Part shown: piece by piece, positions 42,781 through 51,965 of the stretch
How the letters are laid out: each line of letters opens with the position of its first letter
Numbering within the stretch: the stretch's first letter is position 1
Assembly (NCBI GenBank): GCA_046351395.1
Contig: JAXLYP010000030.1
Span: 80,952-144,951, forward strand
Origin: CAYYKK01 sp046351395
GTDB taxonomy: Bacteria > Myxococcota_A > Polyangia > Polyangiales > Polyangiaceae
Length of the DNA stretch: 64,000 nucleotides
Direction: 5' to 3'
The notes under the pieces: model-generated
What the model saw: the letters and a program-made list of their open reading frames with translations, nothing else
Databases searched by the model: none
Told to the model about the DNA's origin: nothing
Program-made: the position numbers and the translations under genes

Positions 42781-43891
42781 GGCGATCCTCTTCGTGGTGC
42801 CCGTTTCGATGGTGCTCGTGCGAGTCGCTCTGCTTCCGCTCGTACTCGCGGTGGATGTCCGGGACGACCTTCGCGAGGCGCGATCGAACGATCTGCTCGA
42901 CGATCGCCCAGAGGCCGTCCTCGTCCTCGCTCTCGGCGAGCACCCCGAGCGGGATCTGGAAGCCGCCCTTGTCCGCGCGCCCACCGCCGTACGGCTTGCC
43001 CGCCCGGTCCTTGCCGAACACGGTGTGGAGGAACGCCGCGGGCTCCACGCTCGGGCTGTCCGTCCGGAGCGAGCCGTCGATCCGATCCTCGACGATCCCG
43101 TACACGAGGACGGTGTCGAGATCCTCGCGCTGCATGATGAAGTCCGCGGTCGTCGCGATCGTGTCTCGCTCCCCCGCGGACACCTTTCCCACGCCCGCGA
43201 GCGCGAAGTCGCGCACCACGAGGAGGTTCGCGAGCGCTCGGCCGAGGACGCTCATGCCCGCCGCGGTCACCACGCGCCGCCCCATGCGCTTCAGGAGGTC
43301 GCTGTCACAGTGCTGGCGCACATAAGCCGCGGCCGCGAAGTCCGACGACGTCGCGAGCGAGAAGTCGTTCGTGTCCGTCTGGATCCCGAACAGCAGCCCC
43401 GTCGCGACGCGGGACGAGTCGCGGCCCTCGTTGAGCGGCGCGAGGCCGGAGAGCATGTACTCGGCGTAGATGGACGAGGACGCGCCCATCGTCGGTCGGA
43501 TGTCGTGGAAGGGGCAGTCCACCTCCGCCATCTTGTGGTGATCGACGACCGTGAGGAGCTTCAGATCCGCGGGGAGATCGATCGACGGCTCCGGCATCGA
43601 GGTGTCGACGAGCGACAGGTACTTGAAGCTCGCGAGATCCTCCGGGCGCTGCACCTGAAGCATGTCGATGTTGAGGAGCTTCACCATCGCCCGGTTCTGG
43701 CGGTGCGACACGGGCAGGACGTGGGCGATGGTGCACGGCACGTCCAGCTCGTTGCACACGCGGTGATGCGCGAGCGCGCTCCCGAGCGCATCGGGATCTG
43801 GATGGCCCGTGATGAGGACCACCACGGGGGCACCAGCCGTGGATTTCAGGACGTTCGCGAGGGCCTGGTGCGGGGCCGCTTGGATTCCCAT
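42755..43891 (-). CDS. DHH-family phosphoesterase
   Basis: The protein of 378 residues has the DHH catalytic motifs: ITGHPDPDALGSALA near residue 30 and VVDHHKMAEVD near residue 110, plus PTMGASSSIYAEYM. The second half includes the DHHA1-like VYGIVEDRIDGSLR, but the glycine-rich end reads YGGGRADKGGFQIPLG, a recognisable DHHA1 element. Members hydrolyse small nucleotides or cyclic dinucleotides, or degrade short oligonucleotides. The last 25 residues are His/Asp/Arg-rich (HEHHRNGHHEEDRHGDRG) and could bind metal. The stop codon lies within a tandem repeat. Confidence 0.87.
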   Translation of the reverse strand: MGIQAAPHQALANVLKSTAGAPVVVLITGHPDPDALGSALAHHRVCNELDVPCTIAHVLPVSHRQNRAMVKLLNIDMLQVQRPEDLASFKYLSLVDTSMPEPSIDLPADLKLLTVVDHHKMAEVDCPFHDIRPTMGASSSIYAEYMLSGLAPLNEGRDSSRVATGLLFGIQTDTNDFSLATSSDFAAAAYVRQHCDSDLLKRMGRRVVTAAGMSVLGRALANLLVVRDFALAGVGKVSAGERDTIATTADFIMQREDLDTVLVYGIVEDRIDGSLRTDSPSVEPAAFLHTVFGKDRAGKPYGGGRADKGGFQIPLGVLAESEDEDGLWAIVEQIVRSRLAKVVPDIHREYERKQSDSHEHHRNGHHEEDRHGDRGSRF

Positions 43892-44201
43892 GCGCGGCCG
43901 ACTCTACCAAACTTCAGGCTTCGCAACGACGACGAACGCGGAGGGGCTCCGCCCCAACCCCACGGCGAAGAGGCGGAGCTCGTCGCTGCGACGCGGCTCG
44001 GCTCGGCGGCGGCCCGCTCCCGCTCGCGCCGGTCCACCCTCGGCCGGGAGTTTTGGGTGGGAGGCGCGCGCCCGAGGAGCGGGCACCGGAAGACTGCTGC
44101 TGACAACCTGAGGGGCCCAGCGACGAGGCCGTGTGGATCGCACCTGAAATCGCGTGAATACTCGGTGATTCGAACCGGTCGGTGCTCTAGCCTGCGCGCG
44201 C
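43892..44201. other. Intergenic gap, 310 bp
   Basis: No convincing gene was found between the divergent DHH and alpha/beta hydrolase genes. A small hairpin GGGGC-TCC-GCCCC lies at 43943-43955 but without a T-run. The part next to the hydrolase start (44147-44190) is relatively AT-rich and probably holds its promoter. Confidence 0.5.
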
Positions 44202-45098
44202 GTGGAGAGCCTGTTCACCGTCGTCGGGCGCCCAGGCCCCATCGAGGAGCGCGTCCTCGCGGGGCTCGCCGAATCGAACGTGTCGCCGGGGCACCGGGTG
44301 GGCGATGGCGTCGCGCTACGTACGCTCGAGTCGACCAGCGGGCATCGTGGCGCTCCGCTCGTGTTTCTGCACGGCCGAGGTCACGCGGCCGCGCTGTGGG
44401 CGCCCTTCCTCGCGTCGTTCGCGACCACGAGGCGGGTCGTCGGGATCGACCTGCCGGGCTTCGGACGGTCGGGCGCGCCTCCACCGAAGGGCCGGGGGAT
44501 CGACTACTTCGCGCGCCCCGTCGAGTCGGTGATCGCCTCGATGGATGCGCCCGTCCTCGTCGGTCACTCCCTCGGCGGGTACGTCGCGCTCGACATCGCG
44601 CTCGCGCGCCGCGCGCCCATCGCGGGGCTCGTGCTCGTCGACCCGATGGGGATCGCCGAGAGCCTCCCGCTCCGCGCGCGGGCGTACCTCGGCTTTGGCC
44701 CCGAGCGCCTCGCTCAGCTCCGCGGACTCTTCGCCCGCCGCGCGCCGCGCGCGGACGCGCCCCTGCGCTGGGCGGGAGACGACGAGGGCGACGCGAGAGC
44801 GCTCGCGGCGCTCCGCGAGGAGCTCCTCCGGTCGCGCGGAACGCGCGCCGCCGCCGCGGCGTTCGCGAACGCCGCGCGCACGCACGTGCGCGATCGCATC
44901 GCGGAGATCGACGCGCCGACGCTGCTCGTCTGGGGGTCGAACGACACGACGTTCCCTCTGCCGCACGCGATCCACGCGCGCGCCGCGATGCCCCGCGCCG
45001 CGCTCGCGCGCGTCGACGCGGGGCACTCCCCCCACCTCACACACCCGGGGACCGTGCAGCGCGCGATCCGCGGGTGGCTCGCGGACGCCGCGCTCTGA
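44202..45098 (+). CDS. Alpha/beta hydrolase
   Basis: This 298-residue protein starts at a GTG (44202). The oxyanion-hole region is VFLHGRGHAAAL, DLPGFGRSGAP follows, the nucleophile Ser is in VLVGHSLGGYVALD, Asp in LLVWGSNDTTFPL and His in DAGHSPHLTH. The family includes esterases, lipases and meta-cleavage hydrolases, and the substrate is not evident. No signal peptide is present. It ends 4 bp from the convergent DUF4139 gene. Confidence 0.88.
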   Translation: MESLFTVVGRPGPIEERVLAGLAESNVSPGHRVGDGVALRTLESTSGHRGAPLVFLHGRGHAAALWAPFLASFATTRRVVGIDLPGFGRSGAPPPKGRGIDYFARPVESVIASMDAPVLVGHSLGGYVALDIALARRAPIAGLVLVDPMGIAESLPLRARAYLGFGPERLAQLRGLFARRAPRADAPLRWAGDDEGDARALAALREELLRSRGTRAAAAAFANAARTHVRDRIAEIDAPTLLVWGSNDTTFPLPHAIHARAAMPRAALARVDAGHSPHLTHPGTVQRAIRGWLADAAL

Positions 45099-45102
45099 GC
45101 GC

Positions 45103-46667
45103 TCACCCCGAGACGTCGGCGTGGCGCTTGATCGAGGTGCGGAGCTTCACCTTCGCGCGGCCGTGGGGCTTCAACTCGAGCGTCCACGTGACGAACCCGT
45201 TCGCGTCGGGGGACCTTCGATCCGTCGTCTCCTTGTCGTGCACGGTGACGACGACCTTCTCGATCTCCGACACCGGGACGCGCTCGACGACGCGCACGCG
45301 TTTCGAATCGCCGCCGAGGTTCGACACCCGCACCTCGACGTCCGTCGTCTCGGTCGTCCAGTTGCCGAGCAGCGTCGACTCGCTCGGGAGTCGGTCGACG
45401 GAGCGGTGGACGCGGAGGCTCGCGTCCGGGCCCCACCCGAGCGCGAACCGCTCGCCCGGCGCCGCGTACCCCACGGTCGTCGAGCCCGACGGTCCCCCGC
45501 TCTTGACGAGATCGACGGGCCCCGCGAGCACCGGGAGCTCCGCGCGGTTCTCGAGCTCGGTGCGCTCGAACACCGCCTCGACGAGCTCGGCCGTCACCAC
45601 GAGCTCGGACTTCGGCTCGCTCTCGAACGTGAACAGGGAGACGCGGTGGGGGCGGCCGTCGCTCGGGATCGTCTGCGCGTGCGTCGTCGGGATGTGGCGC
45701 GCGTCCCCGCCGTCGTCGATGCCCGGGAGGCCGGGAGGCTTCGCCCCGCCCCCGCGCGTCACCGTCGACACCCCGAGGCTCCCCTCCTCCACGGTCTGAT
45801 CGCGCGTCTCGACGACGATCGTCTGGCTGCGCGGCACGACGTCGAGGACGTCCGCCTCGAGCACGGGAGGATCGGCGCCGAGCGAGGGCCGCTCGGTCGA
45901 GAGGACGAGCTCCACGTCCACCCAGTCCTCGCCCGTGTTCTGCCAGACGGTCCCCTCGCACGCGAAGATCACGCGGGAGCGCGGCCCACCCTCGCCCTCC
46001 ACGCGGTCGAGCGTGGCGGTGTGCTGAGGCCGCCAGCACGCTCCGGGGACGACGTACGTGACCACGAGCTCGCACGTCTCGGCCTCCGACGCGCCCACAT
46101 CCACCTCGATCCAAGCGTCGACCGAGGAGCTCCGGTCCGACGCGAGTCGCGCCTGCTTCCGAGCGATCTCCTCCTCGAGCTCTGCGATCGCCGCGTCCGC
46201 CCGCGTGACACGCTCCGCGAGCTCGACGCGCGCGCGGACGAGGCGGTTCAAGCTCGTCCGCCAGCGCTCCACGTCGAGGCGATCCCAGGCCACGTCCTCG
46301 CCGAGCTCCGCGATGGAGAGCTCCTCCGTCCGCACGAGCGCCGCGTCCTCTTCGAGGAGGAGCTCCCGCTCGCGTCGGCGCCGCTCCGCGAGCTCGAGCG
46401 CCGCGGCGAGCTCGTCCGAGATGCGGCGCTTCTCCTCCGGGAGCGCCGCGTCGAGGATGCGCAGCGACCGGCGCACACGCACGTCCTGAGCGTCGCGGCC
46501 TTGGAGGAGAGCCTCGCGGTCAGGGTCTTGTTGGCGAGCACGGGCGCGACCGCGTCGAGGCGGAGCGTCGACTCGCCCGCCGGGATCTCGACCGGCCCGC
46601 GCCGCGTGATCGCCGCACGGTCCTCGAGCACCGTGACCGACGTGATCGGGAGCGCGATCGCCTTCAT
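45103..46667 (-). CDS. DUF4139/DUF4140 (mucoidy-inhibitor-like) protein, interrupted by a frameshift
   Basis: The N-terminal 55 residues from the ATG at 46667 (MKAIALPITSVTVLEDRAAI, then LRLDAVAPVLANKTLTARL) are the DUF4140 start. Near 46500-46512 the frame is lost; the rest in another frame begins QDVRVRRSLRILDAALPEEKRR and continues as a coiled coil and the DUF4139 beta domain (VVTYVVPGACWRPQHTATLD, WQNTGEDWVDVELVLST). Adding one base gives 521 residues. Proteins of this type are called mucoidy inhibitor A-like. It overlaps the next paralogue by 4 nt (ATGA), so the pair forms one translation unit. Confidence 0.82.
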
Positions 46668-48838
46668 TCTTCCCTCCGATTGCCGCCCGCGAGCTCGTGC
46701 TTCGCGGCGATGTGGACGACGTACTCGAGGTGGCAGGTGCGCTTCTCACCCGGCGCGAGATCGATTTGCCACACGTGCCCGCCCTGGATCGGGTGGGTCG
46801 GATCTTCGTAGCCCTTCCACATGGGCTCCACGCGCACGACCTCGACCTTCACGTCCTTCTCGCGGAGCGTCGTCGGGACGCGCTCGCGCACGTCGACGCG
46901 GATGACGTCTCGCCGACCGTTCGTGATCTCGCACGCGACCTTGTGCCAGAGGTCGAGCGATCCGCGCATCAAGCCCGTGATCGTCTCGCCGAACTCGATG
47001 TTGCGCGCGACCTTCACGGCGCTGTCGACCCCGAGCCCGACGCGCAGGATCCCGCGCGGCGGCGTCGTCGCGAGATCCGTCGAGAGCAGGAAATCGCGGC
47101 CCTCGTAGACGTCGAGCGGGCCCGCGAGCAACGGGGCGTCGAGCGGGCTCGTCACCTCCAGGCAGCGGAACACGTCGCGGCTCTCGCGCGGGACGACGAC
47201 GTGGAACACCTTGGCCGGCGCGCTCGCCGTCGAGAGCGCGACCGCGTGCGGCTCGCCGTCCGAGGGGAGATCGATCGGCGCGTCCGCTTCGAAGGAGAAG
47301 TCGAAGCCCGAGAAGGACGCGGGGAGCGCGTGGCGAGCCGGCGGGGGCGCGAGCCACGGGTTCGCCGCGCCGTGGAGCGCGGCCGAGAGCGTCACGGACG
47401 CGCTGATCGACAGGGACACGTCGACGGCCACCTCGGCGTAGAGCTCGCCGACGCCGACGCGCGCGAGCTCCCCGCGCGACGGCGAGTCCGGAGCAGGCAT
47501 GCGGAGGGATCCGAACGCGAGCGCCCTCGCGTCCACCTCGATGGGGGCGGGCGCGGCCGCGCCCTCGGGCGGAGCGGGTGCGCGCGCATCCATCGCCTTC
47601 TTCTTCGCGGCTCCGCCGAGGGCCCCGACGAGGGTTTGCTCGAGCAGCCCCCGGTCGAAGGAGCGAGAAGCGCGGTGTCGGTGCGGCATGGCCGCCTGCG
47701 GCTGCACCATGAACGGGGCTGCTGGAGCGCCGCGCGCGGGTCCCGGCATCGGCGGGCTCGCGCCTCCGCCACCCGCGGGCGCCTCCGCCATGTTCGCCGA
47801 CACGAGATCGTCTTCCCGCTCGTCGCGATCCTCCGAGAGGAGCGCGTCCATCGCGAACGCGGTCGTGGACGCGGGCGACGGCGGCGGGGGTGCGGGCGGC
47901 GGCTCCGGCCGCTTCGCGAGGATCGCGGCGTAGTCCGCGTAGAGCTCCGCGGCGCCCACGGGCGGGGCCCGAAACCCCGTGCGGCGCTTCGGCTGCGCGC
48001 GCCCGATGCGCGCGCTCTGGAGCTCGGGGAGCTCCGTCGCGCGCTCCGCGTCCGCCGTCGACAGGGAGAGCGCGACCCTCGTCCAGTCCTCGCCCGTGTT
48101 CTGCTGCACGAGCGCGCGGAGCTGGAGCGAGGCGGCTCCGCCCTCGATCCGAAGCGTGTACGCGGGCATCCAGCGCGCGCCCGGGACGACGTACGAGAGC
48201 TCGAGGCGCGCCTTCGTGGCGCCGCCTCCGTCGAGATCCACGACGACCGCCTTCCGGAGCTCGTCCGAGCGCGGAGCGCGCGCGCTCGAGGCCTGCGCGT
48301 GTCGCGCGAGGGCCTCGCTGTGCTGCTTCTCCGCGAGCGTGACCGCGGCGCGCCGCTTGACGAGCTCGTCCGCGAGCTCGGTCCCCCGCTCTCGCTGGAG
48401 GTGGGCGAGCGCCATGCGCGCCTCGATAGGAGAGAAGACGGGGGCCTCGCCGCGCTTGCCGCGCGGCCGCTCGACCCAGGGCACGCTCCGGATCGCCGCC
48501 ATGGAGGCCTCGCAAATCGCCGCGAGTCTTCGCGCGAGCGCGAGCGCCTGCTCCGCCTCGCGCACCGCCGCCTCCGCGCCGTCGTCGGTTCGACCGTGAT
48601 CCGTCGCGACGAGCGTGACGCGCGCCGAGCGCACGCGGACGCCGTCACCACCGTCGACGAGCACGCGGACCGACGCGTCCTCGAGCGCCAGCGTGAGGTT
48701 CGGAATCACGAACCGATCCGGCAGCCGGAGGGTCGCGCCGTCCGCGCTCGACCCCGCCTCGACGTCGAGCACGCGCGTCACCTCGGCGTGCGCGCGCCCG
48801 ACCCGAACCCGTTCGATCCTGGAGGCGATCTCGAGCAT
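46664..48838 (-). CDS. DUF4139/DUF4140 paralogue with long Pro/Ala-rich insert
   Basis: The protein has about 724 residues from the ATG at 48838; GTG starts at 48862 and 48856 are possible. The N-terminus IASRIERVRVGRAHAEVTRVL is the DUF4140 strand pair, followed by a coiled coil, then LSYVVPGARWMPAYTLRIEGG and VQQNTGEDWTRVALSLST as in its neighbour. A low-complexity insert of about 130 residues (with AKRPEPPPAPPPPSPAS and GGGGASPPMPGPARGAP) splits the beta domain. The two genes are adjacent paralogues, probably from a duplication, and may form a heteromer. Function is unknown. Confidence 0.83.
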   Translation of the reverse strand: MLEIASRIERVRVGRAHAEVTRVLDVEAGSSADGATLRLPDRFVIPNLTLALEDASVRVLVDGGDGVRVRSARVTLVATDHGRTDDGAEAAVREAEQALALARRLAAICEASMAAIRSVPWVERPRGKRGEAPVFSPIEARMALAHLQRERGTELADELVKRRAAVTLAEKQHSEALARHAQASSARAPRSDELRKAVVVDLDGGGATKARLELSYVVPGARWMPAYTLRIEGGAASLQLRALVQQNTGEDWTRVALSLSTADAERATELPELQSARIGRAQPKRRTGFRAPPVGAAELYADYAAILAKRPEPPPAPPPPSPASTTAFAMDALLSEDRDEREDDLVSANMAEAPAGGGGASPPMPGPARGAPAAPFMVQPQAAMPHRHRASRSFDRGLLEQTLVGALGGAAKKKAMDARAPAPPEGAAAPAPIEVDARALAFGSLRMPAPDSPSRGELARVGVGELYAEVAVDVSLSISASVTLSAALHGAANPWLAPPPARHALPASFSGFDFSFEADAPIDLPSDGEPHAVALSTASAPAKVFHVVVPRESRDVFRCLEVTSPLDAPLLAGPLDVYEGRDFLLSTDLATTPPRGILRVGLGVDSAVKVARNIEFGETITGLMRGSLDLWHKVACEITNGRRDVIRVDVRERVPTTLREKDVKVEVVRVEPMWKGYEDPTHPIQGGHVWQIDLAPGEKRTCHLEYVVHIAAKHELAGGNRREE

Positions 48839-48917
48839 CGGTCCGAGGGGTCGCACGGCCACCGGGGCACCGCAACACTGGTTGCGCCGTCGTCCCGGGC
48901 GGGACTAGAAGGCCCTC

Positions 48918-51242
48918 ATGTACGCCCCGCGAACGCTCCTCGGCACCCTGTCGCGCTCCTCCTGCCTCGCCGCGATCCTCGCGGCGGCCGCGTGCGGCCC
49001 GCCGCAGGACGTGAACGCGCCGCGGGCGTCCGCGAGCGCGTCGACGAGCGCGGAGGTGTCCGCCCCGAAGGCGCCGGATCTCTCCGTCCCGCCGGTCGTC
49101 TGGGAGAACCCGGGCGGGATGTGGAAGCCCGAGCAGGTGGCGCAGCAGGGCGACCTCCTCAAGAAGCTCGGGTTCACGATCGATCCCTCCGCGTTCGCGA
49201 ACCCCGGCGTCTTCCCGCTCGCGGCGATCGTCTCGCTCGGCGGGTGCACCGCGAGCTTCGTCTCGCCGGACGGCCTCATCATCACGAACCATCACTGCGT
49301 GATCGGCGCGCTCCAGTACAACTCGACCGAGAAGGAGAACCTCCTCAAGGACGGGTTCCTCGCGAAGACGCGCGCCGACGAGCGGACGAACGGCCCCTCG
49401 TCGCGCGTGTTCGTGACCCTGAAGTTCACGGACGTGACGAAGGACGTGCGCGACGGGCTCGAGAAGCTCGGGAGCGACATGGCGCGCTACCAAGCGATCG
49501 AGGATCGCCAGAAGCTCCTTGTGAGCGAGTGCGAGAAGGGCCGCGAGGGCGTGGTCAAGTGCAGCGTCGCGCAGTACTTCGGGGGCGCCGAGTTCGCGCT
49601 CGTCGAGCAGCTCGAGATCCGCGACGTCCGCCTCGTGTATGCGCCCCCGGAGGGCGTCGGCAACTACGGCGGCGAGACGGACAACTGGCGCTGGCCTCGC
49701 CACGCGGGGGATTTCGGGTTCTTCCGCGCCTACGTGGGCAAGGACGGCAAGCCCGCGGACTTCAGCAAGGACAACGTCCCGTACAACCCGAAGCACTACC
49801 TTCGCGTTGCGAAGGACGAGCTGAAGCCGGGTGACCCGGTCATGGTCACGGGCTACCCCGCGAACACGAACCGCTACACGACCGCCGCCGAGACGAACGA
49901 CGCCGTGACGTGGGACCAGCCGCACGTCCTCGACTTCTGCGCCGCGTACCTGAAGGAGCTCGAGCGCGTGAAGGCGCTCGACGCGAACGCCGCGATCAAG
50001 GCGGAGACGCTGATCCGCGGGCTCGCGAACTGGCAGACGAACGTGAAGGGCCAGCTCGAGGGCCTCGTGAAGGCCGGCCAGCAGAAGAAGAAGGAGGCCC
50101 TCGAGGCGGAGCTCAAGACATGGATCGACGCGGATCCCGACCGCAAGAAGAAGTACGGCGGCGTCCTCGAGAAGATGGAGAAGCTGCTCGTCGCGCACGA
50201 CAAGACGCGCGAGGGGGACGCCGCGTTCGGTGAGGCCCTCCGGATGACGCGCATCCTCAGCACCGCGCTCACCATCGTCCGGAACGCGGAGGAGCGCGAG
50301 AAGCCGGACGACAAGCGCGACCCGTCGTTCCAGGAGCGGAACCAGCCGAGGCTCGCGGCCGGCTTCTCTGCGATGACGAAGGCGTACGACCCGCGCGTCG
50401 ACAGCGCGATGTTCGCGCTCGCGGTGCGGCGCGAGATGGCGCTCAAGAAGGAGGACCAGCCGGGGATCGCGAAGGCGATGAAGCTCGACCAGCTCCCGAA
50501 GGGTGTCTCCCTCCCCGGGGATCCGGTCGCGCTCGCCATCGACGCGATGTACAAGACGACCACGCTCGGGGACGAGGCCACGCGGCTCGACCTCCTGAAG
50601 AGCGCGAAGCTCGCGGATCTCAAGAAGAGCACCGATCCGTTCATCCAGCTCGCGATCGCCCTCCGGCCGACGCAGAAGACGATCGAGGATCGCGACAAGC
50701 AGTTCGCGGGCGCGATGAGCACGCTCCGTCCGCTGTTCGTGGAGGCCCTCAAGGCCAAGCTCGGTGGCGCGCTCGCGCCCGACGCGAACCGCACGCTCCG
50801 CGTCACGTACGGCACGGTGCGCGGCTACAGCCCGAAGGAGGGCGAGCCCGTCTACTACCCGTTCACGAAGCTCTCCGAGCTCGTCGCGAAGAACCAGGGC
50901 AAGGGCGAGTTCGACGCGCCGAAGGCCCTCCTCGACGCGGTCGCGAACAAGAAGTTCGGCAAGTACGTCGACACGAAGATGCAGGAGGTGCCGGTCGACT
51001 TCCTCTCGGATCTCGACATCACGGGCGGGAACTCGGGCTCGCCGACGCTCGACGCGAAGGGGGACCTCGTGGGCCTCGCGTTCGACGGCAACTACGAGTC
51101 GATGGCGTCGAACTGGGTGTTCATGCCCGCGGTGACGCGCACCATCCACGTCGACATCCGGTACGTGCTCTGGTTCGCGGACGCCGTGAGCCACGCGGAC
51201 AACGTCCTCGCGGAGCTCGGGGTCGCGCCGAGCGCGCGGTGA
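48918..51242 (+). CDS. S46 dipeptidyl-peptidase (DPP7/DPP11 family)
   Basis: This is a 774-residue protein with a lipoprotein-type signal ending AAAAC (residue 26). The S46 catalytic residues are visible: His in ITNHHCVIG (about 126), Asp in GGETDNWRWPRH (about 254) and Ser in DITGGNSGSPTLD (about 706). The residue after FD in VGLAFDGNYESM is Gly, which from memory of the family points to hydrophobic P1 preference (DPP7) rather than acidic (DPP11, Arg). It removes dipeptides from peptide N-termini in the periplasm, useful for peptide feeding. The next gene overlaps its stop by 4 nt. Confidence 0.93.
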   Translation: MYAPRTLLGTLSRSSCLAAILAAAACGPPQDVNAPRASASASTSAEVSAPKAPDLSVPPVVWENPGGMWKPEQVAQQGDLLKKLGFTIDPSAFANPGVFPLAAIVSLGGCTASFVSPDGLIITNHHCVIGALQYNSTEKENLLKDGFLAKTRADERTNGPSSRVFVTLKFTDVTKDVRDGLEKLGSDMARYQAIEDRQKLLVSECEKGREGVVKCSVAQYFGGAEFALVEQLEIRDVRLVYAPPEGVGNYGGETDNWRWPRHAGDFGFFRAYVGKDGKPADFSKDNVPYNPKHYLRVAKDELKPGDPVMVTGYPANTNRYTTAAETNDAVTWDQPHVLDFCAAYLKELERVKALDANAAIKAETLIRGLANWQTNVKGQLEGLVKAGQQKKKEALEAELKTWIDADPDRKKKYGGVLEKMEKLLVAHDKTREGDAAFGEALRMTRILSTALTIVRNAEEREKPDDKRDPSFQERNQPRLAAGFSAMTKAYDPRVDSAMFALAVRREMALKKEDQPGIAKAMKLDQLPKGVSLPGDPVALAIDAMYKTTTLGDEATRLDLLKSAKLADLKKSTDPFIQLAIALRPTQKTIEDRDKQFAGAMSTLRPLFVEALKAKLGGALAPDANRTLRVTYGTVRGYSPKEGEPVYYPFTKLSELVAKNQGKGEFDAPKALLDAVANKKFGKYVDTKMQEVPVDFLSDLDITGGNSGSPTLDAKGDLVGLAFDGNYESMASNWVFMPAVTRTIHVDIRYVLWFADAVSHADNVLAELGVAPSAR

Positions 51243-51571
51243 GCAAGCGCGCGAAGAAGACCCTCCGACCCAACGCCGCGAAGCGCGCGGCCGACCGCGA
51301 CGCGGAGCGCGCGAGGAAGGACCTCGAGCGGCTCGACGCCCTCGCCGAGGGCGCGACGCCGGCTCGCGCGATCGAGCTCGTGAGCCCCTCGGAGGTGGAG
51401 GTGCGCGCCGAGGCGCTCCCGTGTCCCGTGTGCGGCGGGCGCCTCCGCATGGTGTCGCACGACGCGGAGACGATCGACGGCCGTCGCGTGCGCGTCGCGC
51501 GCACGCGGTGCGAGACGTGCCGCGCGCCGCGCGTTCGCTACTTCCGGATCGGCGGCGCGCTCCTCAACTGA
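51239..51571 (+). CDS. Small zinc-ribbon protein downstream of the S46 peptidase
   Basis: This protein has 110 residues. It starts at a GTG overlapping the peptidase stop (GTGA). A basic N-terminal third (KRAKKTLRPNAAKRAADRDAERA) precedes a zinc-ribbon: CPVCGGRL near residue 62 and CETCRAPRVRYFRIGG near residue 93. The two CxxC pairs are spaced as in rubredoxin-like ribbons. Basic N-terminus plus ribbon suggests nucleic-acid binding, but no function is known. Coupling to a secreted peptidase gene may be only positional. Confidence 0.78.
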   Translation: MSKRAKKTLRPNAAKRAADRDAERARKDLERLDALAEGATPARAIELVSPSEVEVRAEALPCPVCGGRLRMVSHDAETIDGRRVRVARTRCETCRAPRVRYFRIGGALLN

Positions 51572-51965
51572 GCCCCTCCGAGCGCGACCACTTCGTCGCG
51601 CTATTCACATCCGCAATGCGGTGAGGCGCGCGTGTTTCGGTCCTGCAAATGGGCCGCACGCGCGCGGTGAGCGACGCGCCGTGATCGCCGCCTTTTGTCG
51701 GGGTCGGGGCGCCGCCTCGCGCTTGGCCCCGATCTTGGATTGTGTGGAAGCAGCCCTGGCCCCCAGCGCGGACGAGCGCAGGGGGCGGGCACCCTCTACC
51801 TCGACGTCCCCGCGCCTCATCCCCTCCCCACCCCAACGAGGCGCGGGGACGTCATCTCTCTCCTCGGTCCGCGCGCTCCGCGACGGAGTTCGCGTGGAGG
51901 AAGCGCGTCGACCGGTGGGCGACGCGCATCGAGGTCGCGCGAGCGTGGTGTGTGCTACCGGGGTG
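51572..51965. other. Intergenic gap, 394 bp, no gene seen
   Basis: This gap separates the zinc-ribbon gene from the convergent lipoprotein gene. Short open frames exist in all frames but none has a good ribosome site or protein-like composition. The only clear structure is the long hairpin at 51803-51853. Most of the remaining sequence is GC-rich without AT-rich promoter-like segments. Confidence 0.55.
51803..51853. terminator. Perfect 16-bp inverted repeat with 19-nt loop
   Basis: The left arm GACGTCCCCGCGCCTC (51803-51818) and the right arm GAGGCGCGGGGACGTC (51838-51853) are exact reverse complements. The 19-nt loop is pyrimidine-rich. It lies between two convergent genes, so it could stop transcription from both sides, but no T-tract follows, so an ordinary Rho-independent terminator is not proven. 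A structured RNA element or a recombination remnant is an alternative. Confidence 0.55.

Noticed and set aside
43943..43955. GGGGC-TCC-GCCCC hairpin as a terminator
   Set aside because: The stem is five base pairs, there is no T-run, and both flanking genes point away from it.
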